From: Burkholderiales bacterium
Lineage (GTDB): Bacteria; Pseudomonadota; Gammaproteobacteria; Burkholderiales; Casimicrobiaceae
Direction of reading: 5' to 3'
Assembly: GCA_015075645.1 (NCBI GenBank)
Contig: JABTUF010000005.1
Location: 186,001-250,000, forward strand
Length of the DNA: 64,000 nt
Part shown: positions 39,513 through 47,730 of the stretch, in pieces
Layout: the number at the start of each line of letters is the position of its first letter
Position numbering within the stretch: the first letter of the stretch is position 1
The notes under the pieces: generated by a model
What the model saw: the letters and a program-made list of their open reading frames with translations, nothing else
What the model was told of the DNA's origin: nothing
The model's database searches: none
Made by a program: the position numbers and the translations under genes

Positions 39513-39542
39513 ATTATAGCGCCTTTCGGGAGAGGCTGTCAA
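39513..39542 (-). promoter_or_regulatory. Consensus sigma-70 promoter of rplU-rpmA
   Basis: The minus strand has perfect TTGACA (39542-39537), an 18-bp spacer and perfect TATAAT (39518-39513), giving a leader of about 65 nt before rplU. Both hexamers match the consensus fully, as expected for a ribosomal-protein operon. Confidence 0.88.
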
Positions 39543-39562
39543 AACGGGTCGTCCCGCCGCCG

Positions 39563-39590
39563 CCGCGGCGCCGCGGGCGCGGCGCCGCGG
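39563..39590. repeat. Perfect GC-only palindrome between rplU and ispB
   Basis: CCGCGGCGCCGCG (39563-39575) and CGCGGCGCCGCGG (39578-39590) are exact reverse complements separated by GG. The arms are themselves nearly palindromic. It lies upstream of the rplU -35 box and next to a TACAAT box (39604-39609) that may serve ispB. It could act as a cruciform, a regulator site or a transcription barrier between divergent genes. Confidence 0.6.
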
Positions 39591-39681
39591 CGTCCGCGTC
39601 GGCTACAATCCGCCCGGCCCGTGTCCCGTCCGGCGCGGCCCATGGCCACGCGCCGCTCGCCGCCCTTCCGAAGCCCCGGCC

Positions 39682-40653
39682 TTGCTCCCCGACTTCCTGA
39701 AAGCCTCGATCGGCGCCGACATGGCGCGCGTGGACACGGTCCTGCGGCAGGGCCTCGCCTCCGAGGTCGTGCTGATCCGCCAGATCGCCGAGTACATCGT
39801 CGGCGGCGGCGGCAAGCGACTGCGTCCCGCCCTGCTCCTGCTCGCGGCGAGGGCCTGCGGCGACCCCGGCGGCCATCGCCACGTGCTCGCGGCGGTCGTC
39901 GAGATGATCCACACCGCGACGCTGCTCCACGACGACGTCGTCGACGAATCGTCGCAGCGGCGCGGCCGCGCGACCGCCAACGCCGCGTTCGGCAACGCGG
40001 CCTCCGTGCTCGTCGGCGACTTCCTCTATTCGCGCGCGTTCCAGTTGATGGTCGGCCTCTCGTCGATGCGCGTGCTCGAGATCCTGTCCGAGGCGACCAA
40101 CGTCATCGCCGAAGGCGAGGTGCTGCAACTGATGCACGCCGGCGACGCCACGCTCGACGAGGCCGGCTATCTCGAGGTGATCCGCCGCAAGACCGCGAAG
40201 CTCTTCGAGGCGTCCGCCCGCCTGGGGGCGGTGCTCGGCCGGCACGACTCGACGCGGGAGGAGGCGTTCGCGAGCTACGGCCGGCACCTCGGCAGCGCGT
40301 TCCAGATCATGGACGACGTGCTCGACTACACCGGCGACGCGCAGGCGATCGGCAAGAATCTCGGCGACGACCTCGCCGAGGGCAAGATGACGCTGCCGCT
40401 GATCCGCGCGCTCGAGATCGGATCGGCCGAGGTCCGTTCCCGCATCCGGCACGCGATCGAAGGCGGCGGGCGCATCGACGATTTCGCGCAGGTGTCGGCG
40501 GCCCTCGACGAGGCGGGCGCGATCGCCTACGCGCGCGAGTGCGCCCGGCGCGAGGCGCAGGTCGCTGCCGAGGCGCTCGCTCCCTGGGCCGGCGAACCGG
40601 ACGTCGGGACTCTGATACAATTGGCGACTTTCTCGGCGGATCGAACGAACTGA
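39682..40653 (+). CDS. ispB: Octaprenyl diphosphate synthase (polyprenyl synthetase)
   Basis: This 323-residue trans-prenyltransferase makes the ubiquinone side chain. Both aspartate-rich motifs are present: LLHDDVVDESSQRRG (first DDxxD) and QIMDDVLDYTGDA (second), plus GGGGKRLRPALLLLAARA for substrate binding. The listed start is a TTG at 39682 because the family sequence begins about there; the first ATG in frame is at 39721, which would trim 13 residues. A TACAAT box at 39604-39609 is a plausible -10. tRNA-Pro follows 19 bp after the stop. Confidence 0.93.
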   Translation: MLPDFLKASIGADMARVDTVLRQGLASEVVLIRQIAEYIVGGGGKRLRPALLLLAARACGDPGGHRHVLAAVVEMIHTATLLHDDVVDESSQRRGRATANAAFGNAASVLVGDFLYSRAFQLMVGLSSMRVLEILSEATNVIAEGEVLQLMHAGDATLDEAGYLEVIRRKTAKLFEASARLGAVLGRHDSTREEAFASYGRHLGSAFQIMDDVLDYTGDAQAIGKNLGDDLAEGKMTLPLIRALEIGSAEVRSRIRHAIEGGGRIDDFAQVSAALDEAGAIAYARECARREAQVAAEALAPWAGEPDVGTLIQLATFSADRTN

Positions 40654-40672
40654 CGCGATCCGCCTGGGGCCT

Positions 40673-40749
40673 CGGGGTGTAGCTTAGCCTGGTAGAGCGC
40701 TACGTTCGGGACGTAGAGGCCGGAGGTTCGAATCCTCTCACCCCGACCA
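40673..40749 (+). tRNA. tRNA-Pro (anticodon CGG)
   Basis: This 77-nt cloverleaf has a 7-bp acceptor stem CGGGGTG/CACCCCG, the D-arm AGCTTAGCCTGGTAGAGC, the anticodon arm CTACG-TTCGGGA-CGTAG (anticodon CGG, reading CCG codons), a T-arm GGAGGTTCGAATCCTC, discriminator A and encoded CCA. It closely resembles the known proteobacterial tRNA-Pro(CGG). It follows ispB directly and probably shares its transcript. Confidence 0.97.
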
Positions 40750-40811
40750 TTCCCGTGCCTTGATCGACGCCGCCGCGGCCTGCCGCCGCGGCGTTTTCGT
40801 TCGAGCCGGCC

Positions 40812-41117
40812 TCAACCGGGCGATTCGGACCGCTCCAGCGTCACGATCGCACCTCCGCGCTTCGCCGCGACGTGCAGCGGATCGCCGTGGCGCGGCGGAC
40901 GGATCAGGAGTTCGCCGCCTTCCGGGATCACGGCGAGCGAGACGAGGTAGCTGCCGTCGTCGTCGCGCCACGCGGTCCCGACGCGCTCGAGCGTCTCGTC
41001 CGCGGCCGAGAGCGGACGCCGCGCCCCCGCGCGGCGTCCGCCTCGAGTCCGCGCTCGCAAGACGATCGCGAACACGGGCATCCATTCGTTGGGGGGAAGG
41101 TTCATCCGGGGTTCCAT
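40812..41117 (-). CDS. Small uncharacterised protein (101 aa)
   Basis: The product starts MEPRMNLPPNEWMPVFAIVL, continues with a basic segment (RARTRGGRRAGARRP), and has a beta-rich C-terminus, GSYLVSLAVIPEGGELLIRP then PLHVAAKRGGAIVTLERS. I do not recognise the family. Two starts are possible (41117, 41105). Support is the patterned hydrophobicity of the C-terminal half and its position between the tRNA and the M20 gene on the minus strand. The gene could be a small beta-barrel protein; no function is proposed. Confidence 0.6.
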   Translation of the reverse strand: MEPRMNLPPNEWMPVFAIVLRARTRGGRRAGARRPLSAADETLERVGTAWRDDDGSYLVSLAVIPEGGELLIRPPRHGDPLHVAAKRGGAIVTLERSESPG

Positions 41118-41227
41118 GGCGCGGCGCGGGTCCGCCGCTCGACGCCATGATGGCGGCGCGGCCCGCCGCCCGGAGGCGACGATTCCGCATCGCCGCTCCG
41201 GAGCATTCGTCGCGGAGCGCGACGCGA

Positions 41228-42505
41228 TCAGGCCGACAGCAGGTCGGCCAGCGCGCAGGCGACGACCGCCGTCGCGCGGCGCAGGTCTTCGAGGACGAGA
41301 TGCTCGTCGGCGCGTTTCGCGTTCGCCTCGAGGATCGTGCGCGGGCCCGCGCCGTACATCACGATCGGCACGCCGTGCTCGCCGTACAGGCGCGCGTCGG
41401 CGTAGAGCGGCACGCCGACCGCCGGGATCGGCACGCCGAAGATGCGCTCGGCGTGGACCCGCAGCGCGCCGACGAGCTTCTCGTGGCCGGGTCGCGGCTC
41501 GAGCGCGCGCGCGAGCAGGAGCCTGCGGATGTCGACGCGCACGCCCGGATGCGCGAGCGCGATCGACTCGATCCGCGCGCGCAGCGCGGCCTCGACCGCG
41601 TCGGGCCGCTCCTCGGGGATCATGCGGCGGTCGAGCTTCAGCACGACGCGATCGGGCACGACGTTGGTGTTGATGCCGCCCTCGATGCGGCCGACGACGA
41701 GCGTCGGCGAATCGATGCCCGGGACCGACGACTTCACCGTCTCGAGCCGGTCGGCCTCCGCGTAGAGCCCGTCGAGGATCGCCGCCGCCGCGCGCAGCGC
41801 GTCGACGCCGGTCTTCGGCATCGATCCGTGCGCGGCCCTGCCGTGCACGGTCACCTCGAGTTGCAGGCAGCCGTTGTGCGCGGTGACGATCGCGTAGCTG
41901 AACGAGGCGGCGATCGCGTAGTCCGGCTTCGTGAGGCCGTGCGACAGGAGCCAACCCGGACCGGCGAGGCCGCCGAACTCCTCGTCGTAGGTGAAATGCA
42001 GCTCGACCGCGCCGCGGAGCTTCGCGCCGTTCCGCTGCGCCGCGCGCAGCGCCTCCAGCGCGAACGTGTAACTCGCGATGTCGGACTTCGACACGGCCAC
42101 TCCGCGCGCGTACATGCGCCCGTCCTCGACGACGCCTTCGTAGGGGGGCTTCGTCCAACCCTCGCCGGGAGGCACGACGTCGCCGTGCGCGTTCAGCGCG
42201 ATCGTCGGGCCGCCCGCGCCGAAGCGGTGGCGCACGATCAGGTTGACGACGCTCGCCATGCCGTAGTCGTTCAGGAAGGAGGGGGGAACCGGGTGGCGCT
42301 CGACCTCGTGGCCGAGTGCTTCGAGGAGTTCCGCGGCCTTCGCCGCGGCCGGCGCGTTGTCGCCGGGCGGCGTGTCGGAGGGCACGCGCACGATGTCGCG
42401 CAGGAACGCGATCTGACGGCCGTGGTGCGCGTCGACGTGCGCGACGAGGGCGGCGTGGAGCGCGCCGCGCACAGCCGTGGGTTCGCTGTCGGATCGCGCG
42501 GTCAT
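41228..42505 (-). CDS. M20-family metallohydrolase with altered metal motif
   Basis: This 425-residue protein is of the ArgE/DapE/CPG2 peptidase fold, with a lid domain in the middle (THxxVH-like segment VHGRAAHGSMPKTGVDAL). The first metal motif LNAHGDVVPPGEGW and the catalytic FTYDEEFGG are present. Where most M20 enzymes have GRGxxDxKGG, this one reads YARGVAVSKSDIAS, so the metal-bridging aspartate is replaced by valine. It overlaps allC by 4 bp (ATGA), which ties it to ureide breakdown, where it may act on an amide or carbamoyl intermediate. The substrate is unknown. Confidence 0.85.
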   Translation of the reverse strand: MTARSDSEPTAVRGALHAALVAHVDAHHGRQIAFLRDIVRVPSDTPPGDNAPAAAKAAELLEALGHEVERHPVPPSFLNDYGMASVVNLIVRHRFGAGGPTIALNAHGDVVPPGEGWTKPPYEGVVEDGRMYARGVAVSKSDIASYTFALEALRAAQRNGAKLRGAVELHFTYDEEFGGLAGPGWLLSHGLTKPDYAIAASFSYAIVTAHNGCLQLEVTVHGRAAHGSMPKTGVDALRAAAAILDGLYAEADRLETVKSSVPGIDSPTLVVGRIEGGINTNVVPDRVVLKLDRRMIPEERPDAVEAALRARIESIALAHPGVRVDIRRLLLARALEPRPGHEKLVGALRVHAERIFGVPIPAVGVPLYADARLYGEHGVPIVMYGAGPRTILEANAKRADEHLVLEDLRRATAVVACALADLLSA

Positions 42506-43746
42506 CGCTGCGGCGGCTCGTAGTGTTCGAGGAAGTCGAGCAGCACCGCGGTGGCGATCTCGGCGTCCTCGGCGCTCATCGTCTCGTCGGGGTGGTGGCT
42601 GATGCCGTTGGCGCCGCAGCGCACGAACAGCATGGCGATCGGGCAGACCGGCGGGAACGCCATCGCGTCGTGGCCGGCGCCGGAGGCGAGGCGCCGCACC
42701 GGCACGCGCTGGCGGGCGATCGACGCCGCGAGCGCGTCCTGCAGCGCGCCGTCGCAGGGCGCGGCGGGAAGCTCGTAGAACTCGTCGACCCCGACCTCGA
42801 CGCGCCGGCGTTCCGCGATCGCCGCGAACGCCTCGCGCAGCTCCGCCACGGCGGCGCGTCGCGCACCATCGGACGCAGAACGCAGATCGACGGTGAACGT
42901 CACGTCCTGCGGTATCACGTTGATCGCGCCCGGGGCGACGGTCATGACGCCGACGGTGCCGACGAGCGCCACGCCGTCCCGTCCCGGCGACGACGCAATG
43001 CGTTCGACCGCGAGCGCCATCTCCGCGGCGGCGGCGAGCGCGTCGCGCCGCGCGCCCATCGGCACCGTGCCCGCGTGGCCCGCGAGTCCGGTGACCGTCA
43101 CGCGGATGCGGCTGCCGCCGGCGATCGCGGTCACGACGCCCACCGGCAATCCGGCGTCGAGCAGCACCGGCCCCTGTTCGATGTGCGATTCGACGTAGGC
43201 GATGACGTCACGGCCACGCCGGTCGAGGCCGCGCCAGCCGTCCGGATCGCCGCCGAACGCGACCAGCGCTTCGCGCAGCGTCGTCCCGCCGGCGTCCTTC
43301 ACGTCGAGCCAGGCCGGGTCGAAGCTGCCGCCCATCGCCTTGCTGCCGACGAGCGTCACGCCGAACCGGACGCCCTCCTCGTCGGCGAACGCGACGACCT
43401 CGAACGTGAACGGCAGGCGCTTGCCCCGCGACGACAGGTCCCGCACGCACGCGATCGCGGTCAGGATGCCGAAGAGGCCGTCGTAGCGTCCGGCGTTGCG
43501 CACGCTGTCCATGTGCGAACCGGACATGACGGTCGGAGCTTCCGGCGCCTCGGCTCGATAGCGGCCGACGACGTTGCCGAGCGCATCGTAGCCCGCCTCC
43601 ATGCCGGCGTCGCGCATCAAGCCGAGCAGGTATCCGCCGGCTTGCCGGTGCTCCGGCGTCAGGTAGCGCCGCGTGATGCGCGGAGCGTCCTCGCTGAACG
43701 CCGCGAGATCGTCCGCCTGCCGCAGAATGTCCTGTCCGAATCGCAC
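42502..43746 (-). CDS. allC: Allantoate amidohydrolase (Zn-dependent, M20/AllC type)
   Basis: This protein of about 414 residues releases ammonia from allantoate or a related N-carbamoyl compound. The features are VMSGSHMDSVRNAGRYDGLF (metal motif), AFADEEGVRFGVTLVGSKAM, YVESHIEQGPVLLDAGLPVG, RVTVTGLAGHAGTVPMGARR and SGAGHDAMAFPPVCPIAMLF. An ATG at 43788 lies inside the -10 box of the promoter, so I prefer the GTG at 43746, which has GGAGG 4 nt upstream. The M20 gene follows with a 4-bp overlap. AllC, beta-ureidopropionase and carbamoylase are close relatives; the uraD/uraH/puuD neighbours favour allantoate. Confidence 0.88.
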   Translation of the reverse strand: MRFGQDILRQADDLAAFSEDAPRITRRYLTPEHRQAGGYLLGLMRDAGMEAGYDALGNVVGRYRAEAPEAPTVMSGSHMDSVRNAGRYDGLFGILTAIACVRDLSSRGKRLPFTFEVVAFADEEGVRFGVTLVGSKAMGGSFDPAWLDVKDAGGTTLREALVAFGGDPDGWRGLDRRGRDVIAYVESHIEQGPVLLDAGLPVGVVTAIAGGSRIRVTVTGLAGHAGTVPMGARRDALAAAAEMALAVERIASSPGRDGVALVGTVGVMTVAPGAINVIPQDVTFTVDLRSASDGARRAAVAELREAFAAIAERRRVEVGVDEFYELPAAPCDGALQDALAASIARQRVPVRRLASGAGHDAMAFPPVCPIAMLFVRCGANGISHHPDETMSAEDAEIATAVLLDFLEHYEPPQR

Positions 43747-43786
43747 CCGGCCTCCGTGCCCGGTCCGTCTCGGGCGTTTGACTTCC

Positions 43787-43816
43787 ATTTTACCTACCGG
43801 GTAACGTCGCGGTCAT
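43787..43816 (-). promoter_or_regulatory. allC promoter overlapping the uraD start
   Basis: The minus strand reads ATGACC (43816-43811), an 18-bp spacer and TAAAAT (43792-43787). The -35 box covers the uraD ATG. A short inverted repeat TTACC-TACC-GGTAA (43790-43803) lies within the spacer and could bind a regulator of the divergent ureide genes. On the plus strand TTGACT (43778-43783) may serve uraD. Confidence 0.45.
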
Positions 43817-44321
43817 GCCTTCGCTCGATGAACTGAACCGCGCGGCGCCCGACGAGTTCTCGCGCGCCTTCGGGCCGGTCTACGAGCGCTCGCCCTGGGT
43901 CGCGGAGCGCGCCTGTGCGCGGCGCCCGTTCGCATCGCGGCTCGACCTGGAACTCGCGCTCTGCGGCGTCGTGCGGTCGGCGTCCGAGGCCGAGAAGCTC
44001 GCGCTGATACGCGCGCACCCCGAGCTCGCGGGCCGCGAGGCCCGCGATGGAGCGCTCACGCGCGAATCCGTGCGCGAGCAGGCCTCGGCGGGACTGGGCA
44101 CGCTCGAGGCGCACGAGGCCGCGGAGCTGCGGCGGCTGAACGCCTGCTACCAGGAGCGCTTCGGCTTCCCGTTCGTCATCTGCGCACGGCTGAATCGCAA
44201 GGACGCGATCATCGGCACGCTGCGTGCGCGCCTCGCCAACACGCGCGAACAGGAGATCGCGAACGCGGTCGCGCAGATCGGCGAGATCGCGCGGCTTCGT
44301 CTCCTCGACCTCCTTCCCTGA
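43815..44321 (+). CDS. uraD: 2-oxo-4-hydroxy-4-carboxy-5-ureidoimidazoline (OHCU) decarboxylase
   Basis: This 168-residue helical enzyme gives S-allantoin from OHCU, the last step of urate oxidation. It shows the family segments LNRAAPDEFSRAFGPVYERS at the N-terminus, LIRAHPELAGREARDGALTR (catalytic His in the AHPEL motif, about residue 68), LNACYQERFGFPFVICARLN and ANTREQEIANAVAQIGEIAR. It is divergent from allC. It is followed by uraH at a 2-bp gap. A leaderless or very short-leader transcript is likely given the promoter overlap. Confidence 0.95.
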   Translation: MPSLDELNRAAPDEFSRAFGPVYERSPWVAERACARRPFASRLDLELALCGVVRSASEAEKLALIRAHPELAGREARDGALTRESVREQASAGLGTLEAHEAAELRRLNACYQERFGFPFVICARLNRKDAIIGTLRARLANTREQEIANAVAQIGEIARLRLLDLLP

Positions 44322-44323
44322 CG

Positions 44324-44677
44324 ATGGCGAAACTCTCCACGCACGTCCTCGACACCTGGCAGGGGCGCCCCGCAGCCGGCGTGAGAGTCGACCTCTACGC
44401 GCTCGAGGCGGCCGGACCGCGGCTCATCGTCACGACGCGCACCAACGCCGACGGCCGCACCGATGCGCCGCTTCTCCAGGGCGACGCGGTGAAACGCGGC
44501 CGCTACCGGCTGGTCTTCCACCTCGGCGAACACTACCGCTCGATCGGTGTCACGCTCGCTGACCCTCCGTTCCTCGATGTCGTGCCGATAGAGTTCGGCA
44601 TCGCGGACGAGCGCGGCGGCTACCACGTGCCGCTGGTCTGCACGCCCTTCGCGTACTCGACCTACCGCGGCAGCTGA
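44324..44677 (+). CDS. uraH: 5-hydroxyisourate hydrolase (transthyretin-like)
   Basis: This 117-residue enzyme of the transthyretin fold opens 5-hydroxyisourate. The signature elements are LSTHVLDTWQGRPAAGVRVD (N-terminal His and Asp), the central NADGRTDAPLLQGD, HYRSIGV, and the C-terminal tetrapeptide YRGS that defines functional HIUases. It lies between uraD and puuD; its stop TGA overlaps the puuD ATG (TGATG). The three proteins carry out successive steps from urate to S-allantoin. Confidence 0.97.
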   Translation: MAKLSTHVLDTWQGRPAAGVRVDLYALEAAGPRLIVTTRTNADGRTDAPLLQGDAVKRGRYRLVFHLGEHYRSIGVTLADPPFLDVVPIEFGIADERGGYHVPLVCTPFAYSTYRGS

Positions 44678-45870
44678 TGGAGGCCTACGCCGTCGAGTGG
44701 CTGGGATTCCTCGGCCGCTGGTTCCACATGATCGCCGGCATCGCCTGGATCGGCGCATCGTTCTACTTCATCTGGCTCGACGGGCATCTGCTCCCGCCGC
44801 GGGACGCGGAGGAGACACGCCGGCTCGGCCTGTCGGGCGAGGTGTGGGCGCTGCACGGCGGCGGCTTCTACCGCGCGCAGAAGTTCGCGGTGGCGCCGCC
44901 CGCGTTGCCCGAGCCGCTGCACTGGTTCAAGTGGGAGGCGTACACCACCTGGCTGTCGGGCATGTTCCTGCTCGGGCTCGTCTACTACTGGGGCGCCGAG
45001 ATCACGCTGATCGATCGCTCGGTCGCCGACCTCGGCCAGGGCGCGGCGATCGCCTTCGGCCTCGTGTTCCTCGCCGGCGGCTGGGTCGTCTACGACCTCC
45101 TGTGCCGTTCGCCGCTCGGCAGGCGCGAGCCCGTGCTCGCCGCGGTGATGCTCGTGCTGTGCGCGATCGCGGCCTACGCGCTCACCCACCTCTACTCGGG
45201 TCGCGGCGCGTTCATCCACTTCGGCGCGATGCTCGGCACGATCATGGCCGCGAACGTGCTCTTCGTGATCATGCCGGGCCAGCGCGAGATGGTGAAGGCG
45301 AAGGTCGAAGGTCGCGTTCCGGATCCGTCGCACGGCGCGCGCGGCAAGCAGCGCAGCGTCCACAACACCTACTTCACGCTGCCGGTGCTGTTCACGATGA
45401 TCAGCAACCACTACGCGGGCCTGACCAACGCGCCCCGCGCCTGGGCCGTGCTCGTCGCGCTCTCGCTTTCCGGCGTGCTGATCCGGCTGTACTTCACGAG
45501 CCGGCATCGGGGACCCGCGAAGCCGTGGCTCGCCGCCGCCGGCGTCGCGCTGCTCGCGGCGACGTTCGTCGCGCTGATGCCGCGCGCCGCGCCGCCGTCC
45601 ACCGGCAGCGCGACCTTCGCGCAGGTGCAGGCGATCGTCACGGAACGCTGCGCCGGGTGCCACGCCGAGCGGCCGACCTTCGCCGGCTTCGCCTCGCCGC
45701 CCAAGGACGTCAAGCTCGACACTCCGGAGCGCATCGTCACCCTGGCCCCGGCGATCCACCAGCAGGCCGTCGTGTCGAAGGCGATGCCGATCGGCAACCT
45801 CACGCAGATGACCGACGCCGAGCGCGCGGCGCTCGACACCTGGTTCCGCGCGGGGGCGCACGGCGATTAG
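44677..45870 (+). CDS. puuD: Urate hydroxylase PuuD (membrane urate oxidase with cytochrome c domain)
   Basis: This 397-residue integral membrane protein oxidises urate and passes electrons to the respiratory chain, in place of soluble uricase. The N-terminal part has about eight helices, starting EWLGFLGRWFHMIAGIAWIG, with SVHNTYFTLPVLFTMISNHY as a conserved loop. The C-terminal extension from about residue 310 is a cytochrome c domain with CAGCH (about residues 325-329) and a Met ligand candidate in KAMPIGNLTQMT. It ends the uraD-uraH-puuD operon. REP-like repeats begin 25 bp downstream. No xanthine dehydrogenase or allantoinase gene is in the window. Confidence 0.95.
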   Translation: MEAYAVEWLGFLGRWFHMIAGIAWIGASFYFIWLDGHLLPPRDAEETRRLGLSGEVWALHGGGFYRAQKFAVAPPALPEPLHWFKWEAYTTWLSGMFLLGLVYYWGAEITLIDRSVADLGQGAAIAFGLVFLAGGWVVYDLLCRSPLGRREPVLAAVMLVLCAIAAYALTHLYSGRGAFIHFGAMLGTIMAANVLFVIMPGQREMVKAKVEGRVPDPSHGARGKQRSVHNTYFTLPVLFTMISNHYAGLTNAPRAWAVLVALSLSGVLIRLYFTSRHRGPAKPWLAAAGVALLAATFVALMPRAAPPSTGSATFAQVQAIVTERCAGCHAERPTFAGFASPPKDVKLDTPERIVTLAPAIHQQAVVSKAMPIGNLTQMTDAERAALDTWFRAGAHGD

Positions 45871-45894
45871 CTTCGCCGGGCCGACGCCCGGAGG

Positions 45895-46108
45895 CGTCGG
45901 GCTGAAGCCCGACCCACCGTTCTTCCCGCAGGTCGGCCTTCAGGCCGACATTGCATCCCGCCGCCGTGGGTCGGCCTTCAGGCCGACGCTTCGCCGTCGC
46001 ATCGGCACGAATACGTCGGGCTGAAGCCCGACCCACCGTTCTTCCCGCAGGTCGGCCTTCGGGCCGACATTGCATCCCGCCGCCGTGGGTCGGCCTTCAG
46101 GCCGACGC
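45895..46108 (+). repeat. REP-like tandem array of palindromic hairpins
   Basis: Two near-identical 95-bp units (45895-45989 and 46014-46108) differ at a single position in the parts compared. Each unit contains three hairpins: GTCGGGCTGAAGCCCGAC and then two of the form GTCGGCCTTCAGGCCGAC, with conserved spacers ACCCACCGTTCTTCCCGCAG and ATTGCATCCCGCCGCCG. The array fills the gap between convergent puuD and hutH and ends within about 4 bp of the hutH stop. It belongs to the same hairpin family as 9582-9739. Confidence 0.85.
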
Positions 46109-46111
46109 CGC

Positions 46112-47635
46112 TCAACCCGGCGTCACGGCCTCGGGAGCCACGGCGAGGTAGTCTCCGCGCTCGACCTGGGCGCGTATGGCGGCGAGATCGGGCGCGAACG
46201 CGCGGTCGCGGTCCCAGAACGGCACGGCGGCGCGAATGCGGGCGTGCGCGCGAGCGAGCAACACAGAGGTCGCGACCGGACGTCGCAGGTCGATGCCCTG
46301 CGCGGCCGCGAGCAGTTCGACGGCGACGATCGCCGCCGCGTTCCCGGCCATCGTCAGGAGGCGCAGGGCGGCGCCGGTCGCCATGCTGACGTGGTCCTCC
46401 TGGTTCGCGGAGGTCGGCAGCGAGTCGACGCTGCGCGGATGCGCGAGCGCCTTGTTCTCCGAGGCGAGCGCCGCGGCGGTGACCTGCGCGATCATGAATC
46501 CGGAGTTCACGCCGCCGTCCTCCACGAGGAACGGCGGCAATCCCGACAGGTTCGCGTCCATCAGGAGCGCGATGCGGCGCTCGGCGAGCGCCCCGATCTC
46601 CGCGATCGCGAGCGCGAGATTGTCCGCCGCGAACGCGACCGGTTCCGCGTGGAAGTTGCCGCCGGACAGCACCTCGTCGCGATCGGCGAACACCAGCGGG
46701 TTGTCGGAGACCGCGTTCGCCTCGACGGCGAGCGATGACGCGACCGAGCGCATCTGGTCGAGCACCGCGCCCATCACCTGCGGCTGGCACCGCAGACTGT
46801 AGGGATCCTGCACGCGCGCGCAGTCGACGTGCGATGCGCGGATCGCGCTGCCGGAGAGCAGGCGCCGGTAGATCGCCGCCGCGTCGCGCTGTCCGGCATG
46901 GCCGCGCAAGGCGTGGATGCGCGGGTCGAACGGCGTGTCGCTGCCCAAGCACGCGTCGACGCTCATCGCGCCGGCGACGAACGCCGCCGCGGCGACGCGC
47001 TCGGCCATGAACAGCGCGGCGAGCGCCAGCGCGGTCGAGACCTGCGTGCCGTTGATGAGCGCGAGGCCCTCCTTCGGCGCGAGCTCGAGCGGCGCGAGTC
47101 CCGCGCGCGCCAGCCCTTCGGCGGCCGGCGCGACGCGGCCGTCGATCCGCACCTCGCCCTCGCCGATCAGCACGCCGCACAGGTGCGCGAGCGGCGCGAG
47201 ATCGCCCGAAGCTCCGACCGACCCCAGCGAGGGCACGCAAGGCAGCACGTCGGCGTTCGCGAGCGCGATCAACGCCTCGATCACCTCCCAGCGAACCCCC
47301 GAATGCCCGCGGGCGAGCGACGCGGCCTTGAGCACGATCGCGAGCCGCACGACGCCGTCGTCGAGGAGCGCTCCGGTGCCCGCGGAGTGCGAGAGCAGGA
47401 GCGCACGCTGCAGTTCCGCGAGGCGCGCGTCGTCGATGCGGGTACGCGCGAGCAGGCCGAAGCCGGTGTTGACCCCGTAGACGGTTCGATGCTCGCGGAC
47501 GACGCGTGAAACGGCGGCCGCCGCGGCGTCCACCGCTCGCCGGGCCGTCGGGTCGATCGCGATCCGCCGGGACGCCGACCAGACCGACCGCATCAGGTCG
47601 AGCGTGAGACGGGCAGGCGCGAGCGAGAGCGTCAT
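46112..47635 (-). CDS. hutH: Histidine ammonia-lyase
   Basis: This 507-residue enzyme converts histidine to urocanate. The MIO prosthetic group forms from the Ala-Ser-Gly triad in [14 protein letters not shown] (about residues 142-144). Other family features are [31 protein letters not shown] (here [20 protein letters not shown]), [20 protein letters not shown] and [18 protein letters not shown]. It stands alone; no hutU, hutI, hutG or hutC is adjacent. The ATG at 47635 lies about 100 bp from the divergent first TPR-Fic gene. Confidence 0.94.
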   Translation of the reverse strand: MTLSLAPARLTLDLMRSVWSASRRIAIDPTARRAVDAAAAAVSRVVREHRTVYGVNTGFGLLARTRIDDARLAELQRALLLSHSAGTGALLDDGVVRLAIVLKAASLARGHSGVRWEVIEALIALANADVLPCVPSLGSVGASGDLAPLAHLCGVLIGEGEVRIDGRVAPAAEGLARAGLAPLELAPKEGLALINGTQVSTALALAALFMAERVAAAAFVAGAMSVDACLGSDTPFDPRIHALRGHAGQRDAAAIYRRLLSGSAIRASHVDCARVQDPYSLRCQPQVMGAVLDQMRSVASSLAVEANAVSDNPLVFADRDEVLSGGNFHAEPVAFAADNLALAIAEIGALAERRIALLMDANLSGLPPFLVEDGGVNSGFMIAQVTAAALASENKALAHPRSVDSLPTSANQEDHVSMATGAALRLLTMAGNAAAIVAVELLAAAQGIDLRRPVATSVLLARAHARIRAAVPFWDRDRAFAPDLAAIRAQVERGDYLAVAPEAVTPG

Positions 47636-47730
47636 CGGGGGCAGCGGGACGGAAAGGGGAAGCCGGTCAGTGTAGCGGTGCCCTCGCCGTTCGGGGATGT
47701 CCCGGCGCGCGCGGCCCGGACTCGACTGGT

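Noticed and set aside
40673..40812. Genomic-island attachment at tRNA-Pro
   Set aside because: No integrase, no direct repeat of the tRNA 3' end was seen downstream, and the following genes look native in composition.
45800..46075. 91-aa ORF over the puuD 3' repeats (GLKADLREERWVGLQPD-type)
   Set aside because: It is a translation of REP hairpins, a common false gene in such genomes.
45871..46110. CRISPR-like array of palindromic repeats downstream of puuD
   Set aside because: The units are hairpin pairs with conserved, not unique, spacers, only two copies and no cas genes. This is a REP-type array.
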